Assembly: GCA_964597945.1 (NCBI GenBank)
Contig: CAZRAD010000044.1
Span: 1 to 17,753, forward strand
Reading direction: 5' to 3'
Origin: JAPEKQ01 sp964597945
GTDB taxonomy: Bacteria > Joyebacterota > Joyebacteria > Joyebacterales > Joyebacteraceae
DNA length: 17,753 nucleotides
The notes beneath the pieces were generated by a model. It was not told where the DNA came from. It made no database searches and saw nothing but the letters and a program-made list of their open reading frames with translations. Made by a program: the position numbers and the translations under genes. This document shows, piece by piece, positions 7,770-15,484 of this stretch; position 1 is the stretch's first letter, and each line of letters begins with the position of its first letter.

Positions 7770-7864
7770 GAGTATGATATGCGATCTGTGACACGATGGG
7801 ACGCACGCGGGGTGACCTGCGCCGGTGTCCCGACACCCGGCACTCGCCGAAGGGAGCCCGTTCC

Positions 7865-10495
7865 ATGCCCAGGACCACGATCATCATCTTCGCGGCGCTG
7901 GTACTCGCCGCCGCCATCTTCGGGGTGACGCAGCACCTCTCGACAGAGCCTCAGGCGGAGACGTACACGGCAGCCGAGGTGGCAACGCGCATCAAGGCTG
8001 AGAAGACGGAACTCAAGGCCGAGATGGCCGCGGCGGGAACGCCATATGAGCCGGGCTGCCTCCCGAACGACTGGGCACACGCGCAGCGCGCGTACCCCTA
8101 CGACCGACTCAACCACGACGAGATCCGCGAAGCGACGCTCGACGTTCAGGCGCGGCGGATCGCATCCCGCGGCGAGACCCGTGTCGCGTGGCAGGAGCGA
8201 GGCCCATCCAACATCGGCGCGCGCGTCACGGACCTCGCGATCCACCCGACCAACCCGAACATCATCTATGCCGCCATGGCCAGCGGCGGCGTGTTCAAGT
8301 CCACGGACGCGGGAGCGAGCTGGGATCCCATCTTCGACGACCAGCCGGTCCAGTCGATCGGCGCCATCGCGCTCGACCCGCAGGACCCGAACACGATCTA
8401 CGTGGGAACGGGCGAGGCGAACTCATCGAGCTACAGCTGGTCCGGCATGGGCGTCTTCCGGTCGACCGATGCCGGCTCGACCTGGGAGCATCTGGGTCTC
8501 GACGAGACCCGCTACATCGGACGCGTTCTCGTCGATACGCACAATGCTGACCGCATATGGGTCGCGGCGGCCGGCGTGCTCTTCGGGACGAGCCCCGACC
8601 GCGGCGTCTACCGCACCGAGGACGGCGGGACGACGTGGGATCAGGTGCTCGCCGTCTCCGACTCGACCGCGGCGATCGACCTCGCCTATGACCCGGCGCA
8701 TCCGGACACGCTCTACGCGGCGATGTGGGAGCGCGTGCGCAGGCTGAACTCGAGGAAGTCGGGCGGGTGGACGAGCGGCATCCACAAGTCGACCGACGGC
8801 GGCGACACGTGGGTGGAACTGACCAACGGCCTCCCCTCCGGGGCGGATGTCGGCCGTATCGGCGTCAGCGTCTGCGAGTCGAGCCCCAATGTCGTCTATG
8901 CCTTCTACTGCGACGACCCGGGCTACTTCATGGGCGTCTACAAGAGCACGAACTACGGGGCGACGTGGACGCAGACCAACGATGGTGCGCTGTCCAACCT
9001 CACGAGTTCGTTCGGGTGGTACTTCGGTCAGATCCGCGTGGATCCGACCGACCCGGACCGCGTGTTCGCGATGGGCGTGCCCCTCTACCGCACGACGAAC
9101 GGGGGCGCGAGCTGGAGCGAGGTCGCCTCGGCGAACCACGTCGACCATCACGCCATGGTCTTCGATCCGTCGAACCCGACACACATCTACGAGGGCAACG
9201 ACGGCGGCATCTACTTCTCCGACAGCGCCGGCGACACATGGTCCAAACTCTACGACCAGCCGACGAACCAGTTCTACGCCATCGAGATCGATTACCTCGA
9301 CCCGTCGAGGCTCTACGGCGGAACACAGGACAACGGAACGCTCCGCACCGCCACGGGCGGCGTGGACGACTGGGAACGGATCTTCGGCGGGGACGGCTTC
9401 TACACGATCGTCGATCCCACGGACTCCGACATCATCTACTGCGAGTACCAGTACGGCAACCTCTACAAGTCCACGGACTTCGGGTACAACTGGTACTGGG
9501 GGCTCAACGGGGTCGGCAACGAACGCACGAACTGGTCGATGCCGGTCGTGATGGACCCGAGCGACCACGAGACGCTCTACCTTGGAACCTACCGCGTCTA
9601 CCGAACGACGAACGGCGCGGATTCGTGGAACCCCATCAGCGGCGACCTGACGGATGCGGCACCCGGTGCGAGCTACGGAACCGTCACGACCATCGCCGTG
9701 GCTCCGTCGAACCCGAATGTGATCTGGGCGGGAACCGATGACTCGAACGTCTGGATGTCCGATGACGGCGGCACGAACTGGACGAAGGTCTCAGGAAGTC
9801 TGCCGAACCGTTGGGTGACGCGTGTCGCGATCGACCCGACGGACTGCACGACAGCCTACGTCACGTTCTCGGGCATGCGGTGGGACGAGGCCATCTCGCG
9901 CGTGTACCGGACCGAAGACTCCGGTGCGACATGGACGGCCATCGATGACGGACTGCCGAATGCGGCCGTCAGCGTCATCGCCATCGATCCGGACATGCCC
10001 TCCTTCCTCTATGTCGGCACCGACCTGGGCTGCTACTACTCGCGCGACACCGGCGCGACGTGGGACATGCTCGGTTCGGGTCTCCCGCCGGTCCCGGTCT
10101 ACGACATCAAGATCCACCAGCCGACCCGCACCCTGGTTGCCGGCACGCACGGACGTTCGATGCACTCGATCGACCTCGACGAGATCACGGGTGTTGAGGA
10201 GCCGGTGACGCACGGGAAGCTCATTGCGGAGCTCGCGGGGAGTCCCAACCCGTTCAACCCGACGACGACCGTCCGGTTCACGTTGGCCGGGCCTGCGTCC
10301 GTCAGACTCACCGTGTATGACATCGCGGGCCGCGCCGTTCGTACACTCGCGGACTCGCCCCGCACCGCGGGCAGCCACACGGTCGCCTGGGACGGCACCG
10401 CGTCTGACGGCCGACCGCTCGGAAGCGGCGTCTACTTCCTGATGCTGGAGGCGGGCGATGAGGTCGAGACCGCAAAGGTCAGTCTCGTGAAGTAG
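7865..10495 (+). CDS. Secreted Asp-box (BNR / sortilin-Vps10-like) propeller with FlgD-like C-terminal sorting domain
   Basis: The frame opens at 7796, but I chose the ATG at 7865: it has AAGGGAG upstream and opens into a hydrophobic signal (MPRTTIIIFAALVLAAAIFG). The 876-residue product has a charged N-terminal region to about residue 105, then the entry motif ERGPSNIGARVTDLAIHPTNPNIIYAAMASGGVFKS typical of BNR/sortilin-like proteins. I count 12 Asp-box motifs of the S/T-x-D-x-G-x-x-W form, among them STDAGASW, STDAGSTW, TEDGGTTW, STDGGDTW, SDDGGTNW, TEDSGATW and SRDTGATW. Residues about 792-876 (GSPNPFNPTTTVRF, VYDIAGRAVRTL, AWDGTASDG, GVYFLML) form the same type of sorting domain as in the LVIVD protein. 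Catalytic sialidase residues are not evident, so I would not call it a glycosidase. It could bind peptides or glycans at the surface. It is divergent from the LVIVD gene and monocistronic. Confidence 0.9.
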   Translation: MPRTTIIIFAALVLAAAIFGVTQHLSTEPQAETYTAAEVATRIKAEKTELKAEMAAAGTPYEPGCLPNDWAHAQRAYPYDRLNHDEIREATLDVQARRIASRGETRVAWQERGPSNIGARVTDLAIHPTNPNIIYAAMASGGVFKSTDAGASWDPIFDDQPVQSIGAIALDPQDPNTIYVGTGEANSSSYSWSGMGVFRSTDAGSTWEHLGLDETRYIGRVLVDTHNADRIWVAAAGVLFGTSPDRGVYRTEDGGTTWDQVLAVSDSTAAIDLAYDPAHPDTLYAAMWERVRRLNSRKSGGWTSGIHKSTDGGDTWVELTNGLPSGADVGRIGVSVCESSPNVVYAFYCDDPGYFMGVYKSTNYGATWTQTNDGALSNLTSSFGWYFGQIRVDPTDPDRVFAMGVPLYRTTNGGASWSEVASANHVDHHAMVFDPSNPTHIYEGNDGGIYFSDSAGDTWSKLYDQPTNQFYAIEIDYLDPSRLYGGTQDNGTLRTATGGVDDWERIFGGDGFYTIVDPTDSDIIYCEYQYGNLYKSTDFGYNWYWGLNGVGNERTNWSMPVVMDPSDHETLYLGTYRVYRTTNGADSWNPISGDLTDAAPGASYGTVTTIAVAPSNPNVIWAGTDDSNVWMSDDGGTNWTKVSGSLPNRWVTRVAIDPTDCTTAYVTFSGMRWDEAISRVYRTEDSGATWTAIDDGLPNAAVSVIAIDPDMPSFLYVGTDLGCYYSRDTGATWDMLGSGLPPVPVYDIKIHQPTRTLVAGTHGRSMHSIDLDEITGVEEPVTHGKLIAELAGSPNPFNPTTTVRFTLAGPASVRLTVYDIAGRAVRTLADSPRTAGSHTVAWDGTASDGRPLGSGVYFLMLEAGDEVETAKVSLVK

Positions 10496-10518
10496 CCGAG
10501 GGTCCATCGAACGACCGA

Positions 10519-10547
10519 CTTCCGGGGGGCCCTAGGCATCCCGGAAG
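10519..10547. terminator. Inverted repeat between convergent genes, possible terminator
   Basis: CTTCCGGG (10519-10526) and CCCGGAAG (10540-10547) form a perfect 8-bp stem with a 13-nt loop. It spans the 36-bp gap between the stop at 10495 (+) and the stop of the minus-strand gene at 10532-10534, and includes that gene's last codons. No U-run follows in either direction. It is the only candidate terminator for both genes. Confidence 0.4.
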
Positions 10548-11959
10548 CTCTTGAGGAACTGGATGAAGGACGCCGCATCGGCGAAGTTCGACGCGACCCC
10601 GAGCGAGATGCGGACGGCGCCAGTGCTCTTCTCGTCGATGCACCGGCGGAATTCGTTGAACGTCATGCGGGAGTCCGCCCGCGTGAAGCAGGTGACGATC
10701 TCGTCCTTCGTCAGCCCCAGCGCCATCTCCCCCGCTCCGGGGTTGCAGAAGCACCCCGTCCGCAGCGATATGTTCCACGTGTTCGCCCGACGCTCGACCT
10801 CGAGATGGTCGACCGCATGACCGTCGCGGTCGTACACGTTGAAGGCAACCGTGCCGCCGCGGAATTCGTTCGTCGTGGGACCGTATATCCGGACAAGCGG
10901 CGCGCCGTTTCCATGTTCGAGCGCCGTCATGCGATGAAGGAGCCATCCTGTCAGACAGTGTACGCGGTTGTGAATGGTCTCCATCCCCACCGAATCGAGG
11001 AAATCGAGACCGCGCTCGATCGCCGGGAGACACGCGTAGTTAAGTGTGCCGTCCTCGAATCCCGCAGGCCCGACGTGGAGAAAGTGCTGATCGGCCTGAA
11101 CCGAGGCCACCGTGATGGTGCCGCCGGCGAACCAAGGGCGCCGGAGCTTCTCCAGCGCCTCCCGCCTCGCGATGAGCGCGCCGACGCCGGTCGGGTACCC
11201 GAACATCTTGTAGAACGAGATGGGCACGAACTCCGGTCGCCAGCGAGCGACGTCAAGCCGGTTCGTCGGCACGTAGGCCGCAGCATCGAGAATGACGTCC
11301 CACCCACGCAGGTGTGCGAGCTCGACCCACTCGAGCGGATGCTGCACGCCTGAGAAATTGGACTGGACCGGATAGACGAAGAGCTTGTCGTCCTCTCCCT
11401 CGCGCTGACACATGCACGCGTGGATGGACCCCTCGGCGGTCCTCAGATCCGGCGGGACGATCGGAAGATAGCAGGTCGCCGTGTCGCCGGCGCGGGCGTA
11501 CTCGCGGAGCCCGTTCGCGGAGTTGTGGTTGTCGAACGTCAGAAGGAGATGGCTCTTCGAGGAGAACGGGTATGCCTCCCCCACGAGTTTGATCGCCTGG
11601 CTGGCGTTGCCCGTGAAGATGGCGACGTACTCGTCCTCCGGTGCGTTGAAGAACCGGAGTATGCGGCTCCGGCACCGCTCGACGAGTTCCTCACTGGTCG
11701 AGGATGTTGGATTTGAAGAGTGGGGATTGCCGAGCACGGTCGCAAGCAGGAACGACATCTGGTCTCGGATCTGCGACTCCGCATAGAGCCCGCCGCCGGT
11801 GTAGTCGAGGTAGACGTGCCCGAGCCGGTCGAGCCGCGAGAACTCGGTCGCGCGGATCGTGTCGAGCGGCAGCGTGGAAGAGTAGTCGGGACACTCATCC
11901 AGGAACGCCGCGTATTGCTCTCTGAGACTGCTCCCGCTGAGATGCTCGTTGTTGCCCAT
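10532..11959 (-). CDS. Class V PLP-dependent enzyme, molybdenum-cofactor-sulfurase-like (no MOSC domain)
   Basis: This 475-residue protein has a class V aminotransferase / cysteine desulfurase fold that resembles the N-terminal part of MoCo sulfurase (MOCOS/ABA3) more than IscS/SufS. Features: HVYLDYTGGGLYAESQI near 48-64; GNPHSSNPTS near 77-86; NHNSANG with His145; Asp225 in VILDAAAYVPT; the PLP-binding Lys251 in SFYKMFGYPTGVGALIAR; FEDGTLNY near 301-308; and LRTGCFCNPGAGE, with Cys403 where MOCOS carries its persulfide cysteine. MOCOS proteins add a C-terminal MOSC domain; this protein does not have one. Family members remove sulfur from cysteine; the acceptor here is unknown. It lies 90 bp downstream of a sulfatase-like gene on the same strand, possibly in one operon; GGGAGCGAAGGG precedes the ATG. 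No molybdoenzyme is nearby. No signal peptide, so cytoplasmic. Confidence 0.88.
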   Translation of the reverse strand: MGNNEHLSGSSLREQYAAFLDECPDYSSTLPLDTIRATEFSRLDRLGHVYLDYTGGGLYAESQIRDQMSFLLATVLGNPHSSNPTSSTSEELVERCRSRILRFFNAPEDEYVAIFTGNASQAIKLVGEAYPFSSKSHLLLTFDNHNSANGLREYARAGDTATCYLPIVPPDLRTAEGSIHACMCQREGEDDKLFVYPVQSNFSGVQHPLEWVELAHLRGWDVILDAAAYVPTNRLDVARWRPEFVPISFYKMFGYPTGVGALIARREALEKLRRPWFAGGTITVASVQADQHFLHVGPAGFEDGTLNYACLPAIERGLDFLDSVGMETIHNRVHCLTGWLLHRMTALEHGNGAPLVRIYGPTTNEFRGGTVAFNVYDRDGHAVDHLEVERRANTWNISLRTGCFCNPGAGEMALGLTKDEIVTCFTRADSRMTFNEFRRCIDEKSTGAVRISLGVASNFADAASFIQFLKSFRDA

Positions 11960-12049
11960 GCCCTTCGCTCCCGCCTCCAGTTCACGTCTGATTGCCGGTC
12001 CGCGAGTGATCGCCGATCCCCGGCCGACCGTCTGACCGTGACCGGCTGC

Positions 12050-13567
12050 CTACTGAAGATATCCGAGACTTCTGAGCCGCTCGACGGTCTCGTCCATCTG
12101 GGACGAGTCGAAATGCGATGGCAGAGGCCGGGCCGACTCGGTCCACGCGGTCAGCTCACCCGCGAGCCGCCCGTGGAGGGACTCGAGTTCGCCCCGAGAC
12201 AGCCTCCGGGCACCGGGCGTCGCGCCCCCGGCGGCATCGATCCCATCCGCCGAGAGAAGATCGTCGACCTCGTGAGGATCCGCCTGGAGGTCGTAGAGCT
12301 CCGCCGTCCACAGGTACGGCGTCTCGATGTACTTGTGGCGACCGTCCCTGACGCACCGAGCCTTCTTGATATTGTACCATCTGGGGTCCGTCTCGACGTC
12401 GCCGCGCGGCTTCGTGGCCTCGCCGAACCGCACGCGGGAGCCGAGGGCGTCGAGTGACGCGGTGTCGAGCCCGATGGCCTCACCATCGACACCGTCGGGG
12501 ACACCGAGCCCGAGGAATCCGAGCACGGTGGGCAGCACGTCCACGTTCGCCACCACGGACTCCACGCGTGTTCCTCCCAACGCCGCTCCCGGAAGCCGCA
12601 TGACGCAGAGCGCGTGCATTGTGGCCTGGTAAACCGTCTGTCCGTGGTCGAACTCCTCCCCGTGCTCCCACATGCATTCGCCGTGGTCGCTCGTCACGAC
12701 GACGAGCGCATCGTCGAGGATACCGCGTGCGTCGAGCTCATCCAGCAGCCGCCCGACGTGTTCGTCCGTGTACGAGATCTCCGCTGCGTACTGCAGCTCG
12801 AGCCGCCGTGCGTACTCTCTCCGCTGTTCATCGGAGAGGTTCGGATGTCGCTTAACCGTCGCGATCGGAGGAATGTCGCGCCAGCCCTGCGGGTCATACA
12901 TCGTATCGTACGGCGGCGGAGCCGTGTACGGTGCGTGCGGATCGAAGTAGTGCGCGAAGACGAAGAGATGTTCTTGTATCCCCGCCGCGTCAATGTGTTC
13001 GAGAACCGCATCGGTCACCTCCGACGCCAGACGCTGGTTCTGATCGGCCCCGTCGGGTGTCACGAGGATATCCCAGCTCTCGTCGTAGTAATCGAAGCCC
13101 TGCGCAAAGCCGAACCGGCTGTCGAGAGCGAACGACCCCGCGAATCCGGCCGAGTGGAACCCGGCAGCACCCAGGATCTCAGCGAGCATCTCGTTCTTCT
13201 CATTGATGAGGAAGCCGTTGCGCGGCGTGCCGTGATGGAGCGGGTACTTGCCGGTCATCAGGGTCGTGTGAGACGCGAGCGTCGTGGGAACGACCGTCAT
13301 GTAGTCCGTGAAGACGATCGATTCAGCGGCGAACGCATCCAGTCGAGGTGTCCGGACGGTCTCGCTCCCCATGAATCCGAAGTGGTCGGCGCGCGCCGTG
13401 TCGATCGAGATGAAGATGACGTGCGACGCGCCCTCGATCTCGGGGGGCTGCGCTGAGCATGAAGCGAGAACCAGGATGCCCGCCGCGAGCAGGCACGCGA
13501 GGGGCGGACGCGCGAGAATCCCGCGCGCGTGAAGAGAACGACGGACAGTCGAACGGAACCGGTTCAC
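12050..13567 (-). CDS. Sulfatase-superfamily lipoprotein with threonine in place of the FGly cysteine (copy B)
   Basis: This is a 505-residue protein. The GTG start at 13567 has GGAGG five bases upstream. It has a signal with lipobox LASC (Cys37), so it is a lipoprotein exposed to the periplasm or surface. The alkaline-phosphatase/sulfatase fold is shown by the metal motif FISIDTARADH (Asp56), the nucleophile region VPTTLASHTTLMTGKYPLHHG (residues 92-113), HYFDPHAPY (Asp209, His211), VVTSDHGE (Asp294, His295) and EFDHG (His308). A true sulfatase has C/S-x-P-x-R; here the aligned residues are T96-L-A-S-H100, so no formylglycine can form and Thr96 is the likely nucleophile. The C-terminus LRSLGYLQ is shared with the neighbour (SLGYMQ). 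The substrate is unknown: a phospho- or sulfo-ester is possible. Eight bases separate it from the upstream paralogue, so they form one operon. Confidence 0.9.
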   Translation of the reverse strand: MNRFRSTVRRSLHARGILARPPLACLLAAGILVLASCSAQPPEIEGASHVIFISIDTARADHFGFMGSETVRTPRLDAFAAESIVFTDYMTVVPTTLASHTTLMTGKYPLHHGTPRNGFLINEKNEMLAEILGAAGFHSAGFAGSFALDSRFGFAQGFDYYDESWDILVTPDGADQNQRLASEVTDAVLEHIDAAGIQEHLFVFAHYFDPHAPYTAPPPYDTMYDPQGWRDIPPIATVKRHPNLSDEQRREYARRLELQYAAEISYTDEHVGRLLDELDARGILDDALVVVTSDHGECMWEHGEEFDHGQTVYQATMHALCVMRLPGAALGGTRVESVVANVDVLPTVLGFLGLGVPDGVDGEAIGLDTASLDALGSRVRFGEATKPRGDVETDPRWYNIKKARCVRDGRHKYIETPYLWTAELYDLQADPHEVDDLLSADGIDAAGGATPGARRLSRGELESLHGRLAGELTAWTESARPLPSHFDSSQMDETVERLRSLGYLQ

Positions 13568-13575
13568 AGAACCTC

Positions 13576-14952
13576 CTACTGCATATAGCCGAGGGACTCA
13601 AGCTGCTCTCGCGTCTCGGCATCGAGCGATATGTCGACGGTTCCGGCGGCATACCGGGGAACGCTCTCCAGGAACTCAGCGAGCTCCGCCCGGAATGCAG
13701 TGACGGCGTCTCTCCGCCTGTCCACCAGCGACTCGCGCTCTTCCGGGTCGCGGGTCAGGTCAAAAAGCTCCTCTGCGTCTGGGAGCGTGAGGATGTACTT
13801 CTGCCGCTCTCGAGTGACGGAGTGCAGCGTCAGGCTCCCAAACCACGGCGGACTCCTGAGCTCGGCGTGGAACGAGCGTCCGGCCGGCGCGTCGGCCTCT
13901 CCCGTGATGACGGGCAGGAGACTCACCCCCTGTTCCGCCTCCCCGACGGAGAGTCCGGCCGCATCGCGCATCGTGGGAAGAACATCGAGGATCGAGACCG
14001 ACTCCATCACGCGTCGAATGCCGCCGGACGCCTGATCGGCCGCGGCACCGCTCACGGCCGCGCCGCTACTCCCGACCGCGGGCGTGGTGGCGCATCCGAC
14101 CGCGGACGAGTAGACGACCAGCGGCACGTCGACAACCTCCGCGTAGAGCGTCCGTCCGTGGTCCCAGCCGCCGTGGTCCTGGAACTCCTCACCGTGGTCT
14201 GACGTGACGATGATCAGCGTATTCTCATCCCAGCGAAGAAGCTCAAAGAGCTCCTCGATCTTCCGGTCGACGTGGCTGATCTCGCTGTCGTACGCGGAGA
14301 TCGAGTCGAGCAGCTCGCCGTCACGCGGCGTGTACCACGGCGCGCGCTTGAGATACGGCCGGTGCGGGTCCATGTAATGGAGATACAGGAGGTACGGCCC
14401 CTCCTCCTCGATCCCATTGCGCCACCCGCGCACTGTCGCGTTGACCGCGGCGGCACCGACATCGCTCGTCATCCGGAAGTGGTCGAACCCCTGTTCGAAG
14501 CCAAGCTCGGAACAGATATTGAGATTGTCGGCGACGCCCCATGTACTGTAGCCACCCGCCTTGAGTATCTCGGCGGCGGTGGCGACCTCGGACGGGATGC
14601 GGTTCAGCGTGATGGTCGGGTCTGCCTGCTGCTGCGTACGGACGGCCGTGAGCCCGGAGTGCACGCCGTGCTGGACGGGATGAAGTGATGTGAGAAGCGA
14701 CGCCGTCGCCGGAGCGGTCCAGGACGAGGTCGACTGGACGTGTTCGAAGACGACACCCTTTGTCGCAAGTTCCGCAAGGAACGGTGCTGTGTCGCGCTGG
14801 TACCCATGGAACGGCAGATGGTCAGGCCGGAGCGTGTCGATGACGATGAGGACGATGTTCGGTGGACCGGACGGCGCGGGAGCGCACGAACAGACAACGA
14901 GCAGCAGGATCGCCGCCGCAAACCCGGACGTCCTGACGAGTCTTAGTCGCAT
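13576..14952 (-). CDS. Sulfatase-superfamily lipoprotein with threonine in place of the FGly cysteine (copy A)
   Basis: This 458-residue protein starts at ATG 14952 with a strong GGAGGGGGG site. It has a lipoprotein signal (AAAILLLVVCSC, probable lipid-bearing Cys23). Metal and active-site regions: LIVIDTLRPDHLPFHGY (Asp39), SSWTAPATASLLTSLHPVQHG (residues 76-96), HYMDPHRPY (Asp195, His197), IIVTSDHGEEFQDHGGWDHG (Asp252, His253, His265). The C-x-P-x-R sulfatase motif is replaced by T79-A-P-A-T83: both the Cys and the Arg are changed. Residues about 283-310 are an Ala/Gly/Ser-rich insertion (SSAVGCATTPAVGSSGAAVSG) where related proteins usually have a short loop before RRV..VSILDVLPT. It ends in LESLGYMQ, like the next gene. 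It is the first gene of the operon, driven by the promoter at 15013-15042. Not a classical sulfatase; probably a Thr-dependent metallohydrolase or transferase acting at the cell envelope. Confidence 0.9.
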   Translation of the reverse strand: MRLRLVRTSGFAAAILLLVVCSCAPAPSGPPNIVLIVIDTLRPDHLPFHGYQRDTAPFLAELATKGVVFEHVQSTSSWTAPATASLLTSLHPVQHGVHSGLTAVRTQQQADPTITLNRIPSEVATAAEILKAGGYSTWGVADNLNICSELGFEQGFDHFRMTSDVGAAAVNATVRGWRNGIEEEGPYLLYLHYMDPHRPYLKRAPWYTPRDGELLDSISAYDSEISHVDRKIEELFELLRWDENTLIIVTSDHGEEFQDHGGWDHGRTLYAEVVDVPLVVYSSAVGCATTPAVGSSGAAVSGAAADQASGGIRRVMESVSILDVLPTMRDAAGLSVGEAEQGVSLLPVITGEADAPAGRSFHAELRSPPWFGSLTLHSVTRERQKYILTLPDAEELFDLTRDPEERESLVDRRRDAVTAFRAELAEFLESVPRYAAGTVDISLDAETREQLESLGYMQ

Positions 14953-15012
14953 CCCCCCTCCTGCCTCAACGAATCTACAGTCACGCTGGACACGTCACCG
15001 GTGTGGAGAGAC

Positions 15013-15042
15013 ATCGTAGAGGAATCCCGCGGGGCCAGTCAA
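15013..15042 (-). promoter_or_regulatory. Promoter of the sulfatase-like operon
   Basis: On the minus strand TTGACT (15042-15037, 5 of 6) is followed after 18 bp by TACGAT (15018-15013, 4 of 6). Transcription would start near 15006, about 54 nt before the ATG at 14952. The -35 box lies within TTGACTGGC, a 9-mer repeated exactly 55 bp upstream (15097-15089), where no -10 partner is seen. Confidence 0.5.
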
Positions 15043-15119
15043 GGTGCGGCCGCTCGGATGGATAGCCCGTACCGGACGCCATCTCCGCGCCAGTCAATGA
15101 AGAGAGCTAGCGACCGTGC

Positions 15120-15148
15120 TTGCTATATACCCCCCAGGGGTATATATT
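15120..15148 (+). promoter_or_regulatory. Promoter of the csoR operon
   Basis: TTGCTA (15120-15125, 4 of 6) and TATATT (15143-15148, 5 of 6) are spaced by exactly 17 bp. The CsoR-type palindrome fills the spacer and both edges, so a bound repressor would exclude RNA polymerase. The leader to the GTG at 15196 is about 40 nt. Confidence 0.65.
15124..15146. promoter_or_regulatory. CsoR operator (perfect 23-bp palindrome)
   Basis: TATATACCCC (15124-15133), centre CCA, GGGGTATATA (15137-15146): perfect 10-bp half-sites. Runs of C and G flanked by TA-rich arms (TACCCC...GGGGTA) are the known signature of CsoR-family operators. It lies upstream of the csoR-like gene and inside its promoter, so metal-relieved autorepression is expected. 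Confidence 0.85.
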
Positions 15149-15195
15149 GGGTGACAGACGGAAAGAGGAGCCACGTACCGAAGGAGGGAGAACTT

Positions 15196-15480
15196 GTGAA
15201 AGGCCACACGACGCGGCACGACGCGAACCTGAAGCGGCTCGCGCGGGTCGAGGGTCAGATCCGCGGCATTCAACGGATGGTCGAGGACGGCGAGTACTGC
15301 ATCGACATCGTCACGCAGGTGCAGGCGGCACAGTCCGCGCTGGGCGCAGTAGGACTGAAGATTCTCAAGAGTCACATCGAACACTGCGTAACCGATGCGA
15401 TGCGATCGGGTTCCGAGGACGAGGCTCAGGCCAAGACCGACGAGCTGATGACGCTCATGGAACGATACTTCAAACGGTAG
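15196..15480 (+). CDS. csoR: Copper-sensing transcriptional repressor, CsoR family
   Basis: The frame is open from 15001, but that extension would run through the operator, so I chose the GTG at 15196 with AAGGAGGGAG upstream. The 94-residue product is the all-helical DUF156 type: LKRLARVEGQIRGIQRMVEDGEYCIDIVTQVQAAQSAL, then LKSHIEHCVTDAMR. The metal ligands fall at Cys35, His60 and Cys64, the C-H-C set of Cu(I)-sensing CsoR. RcnR-type (Ni/Co) proteins carry an N-terminal His in addition, and FrmR-type proteins lack part of this set. His4 and His8 near the N-terminus leave a small doubt about the metal. It is first in a tightly packed operon (4 bp to the next gene) and should repress it until copper rises. 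The family is secure, the metal likely. Confidence 0.93.
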   Translation: MKGHTTRHDANLKRLARVEGQIRGIQRMVEDGEYCIDIVTQVQAAQSALGAVGLKILKSHIEHCVTDAMRSGSEDEAQAKTDELMTLMERYFKR

Positions 15481-15484
15481 GCCC

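Noticed and set aside
8423..9568. Long minus-strand open frame of 381 codons
   Set aside because: It is antisense to the well-supported Asp-box protein and reads as Arg/Val/Asp-rich sequence without domain pattern; long antisense frames are expected at this GC content.
7865..10495. Sialidase function for the Asp-box protein
   Set aside because: Asp-boxes are structural; no catalytic Arg triad, Tyr/Glu pair or Asp acid/base of sialidases could be recognised.
12614..13456. Plus-strand open frame of 280 codons, and similar ones at 2267-3070 and 13459-14202
   Set aside because: All are antisense to clear sulfatase-like or DUF5916 genes, lack an RBS and recognisable motifs.
12050..14952. Formylglycine-dependent sulfatase function
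   Set aside because: The C/S-x-P-x-R motif is missing in both proteins (Thr at the nucleophile place, Thr or His at the Arg place).
15089..15097. Second TTGACTGGC on the minus strand as another promoter
   Set aside because: No -10-like hexamer at 16-19 bp downstream; kept only as a repeat noted with the operon promoter.
15001..15195. Longer start for the csoR gene
   Set aside because: The extension would translate the operator and promoter; the GTG at 15196 has a strong RBS and gives the normal family length.
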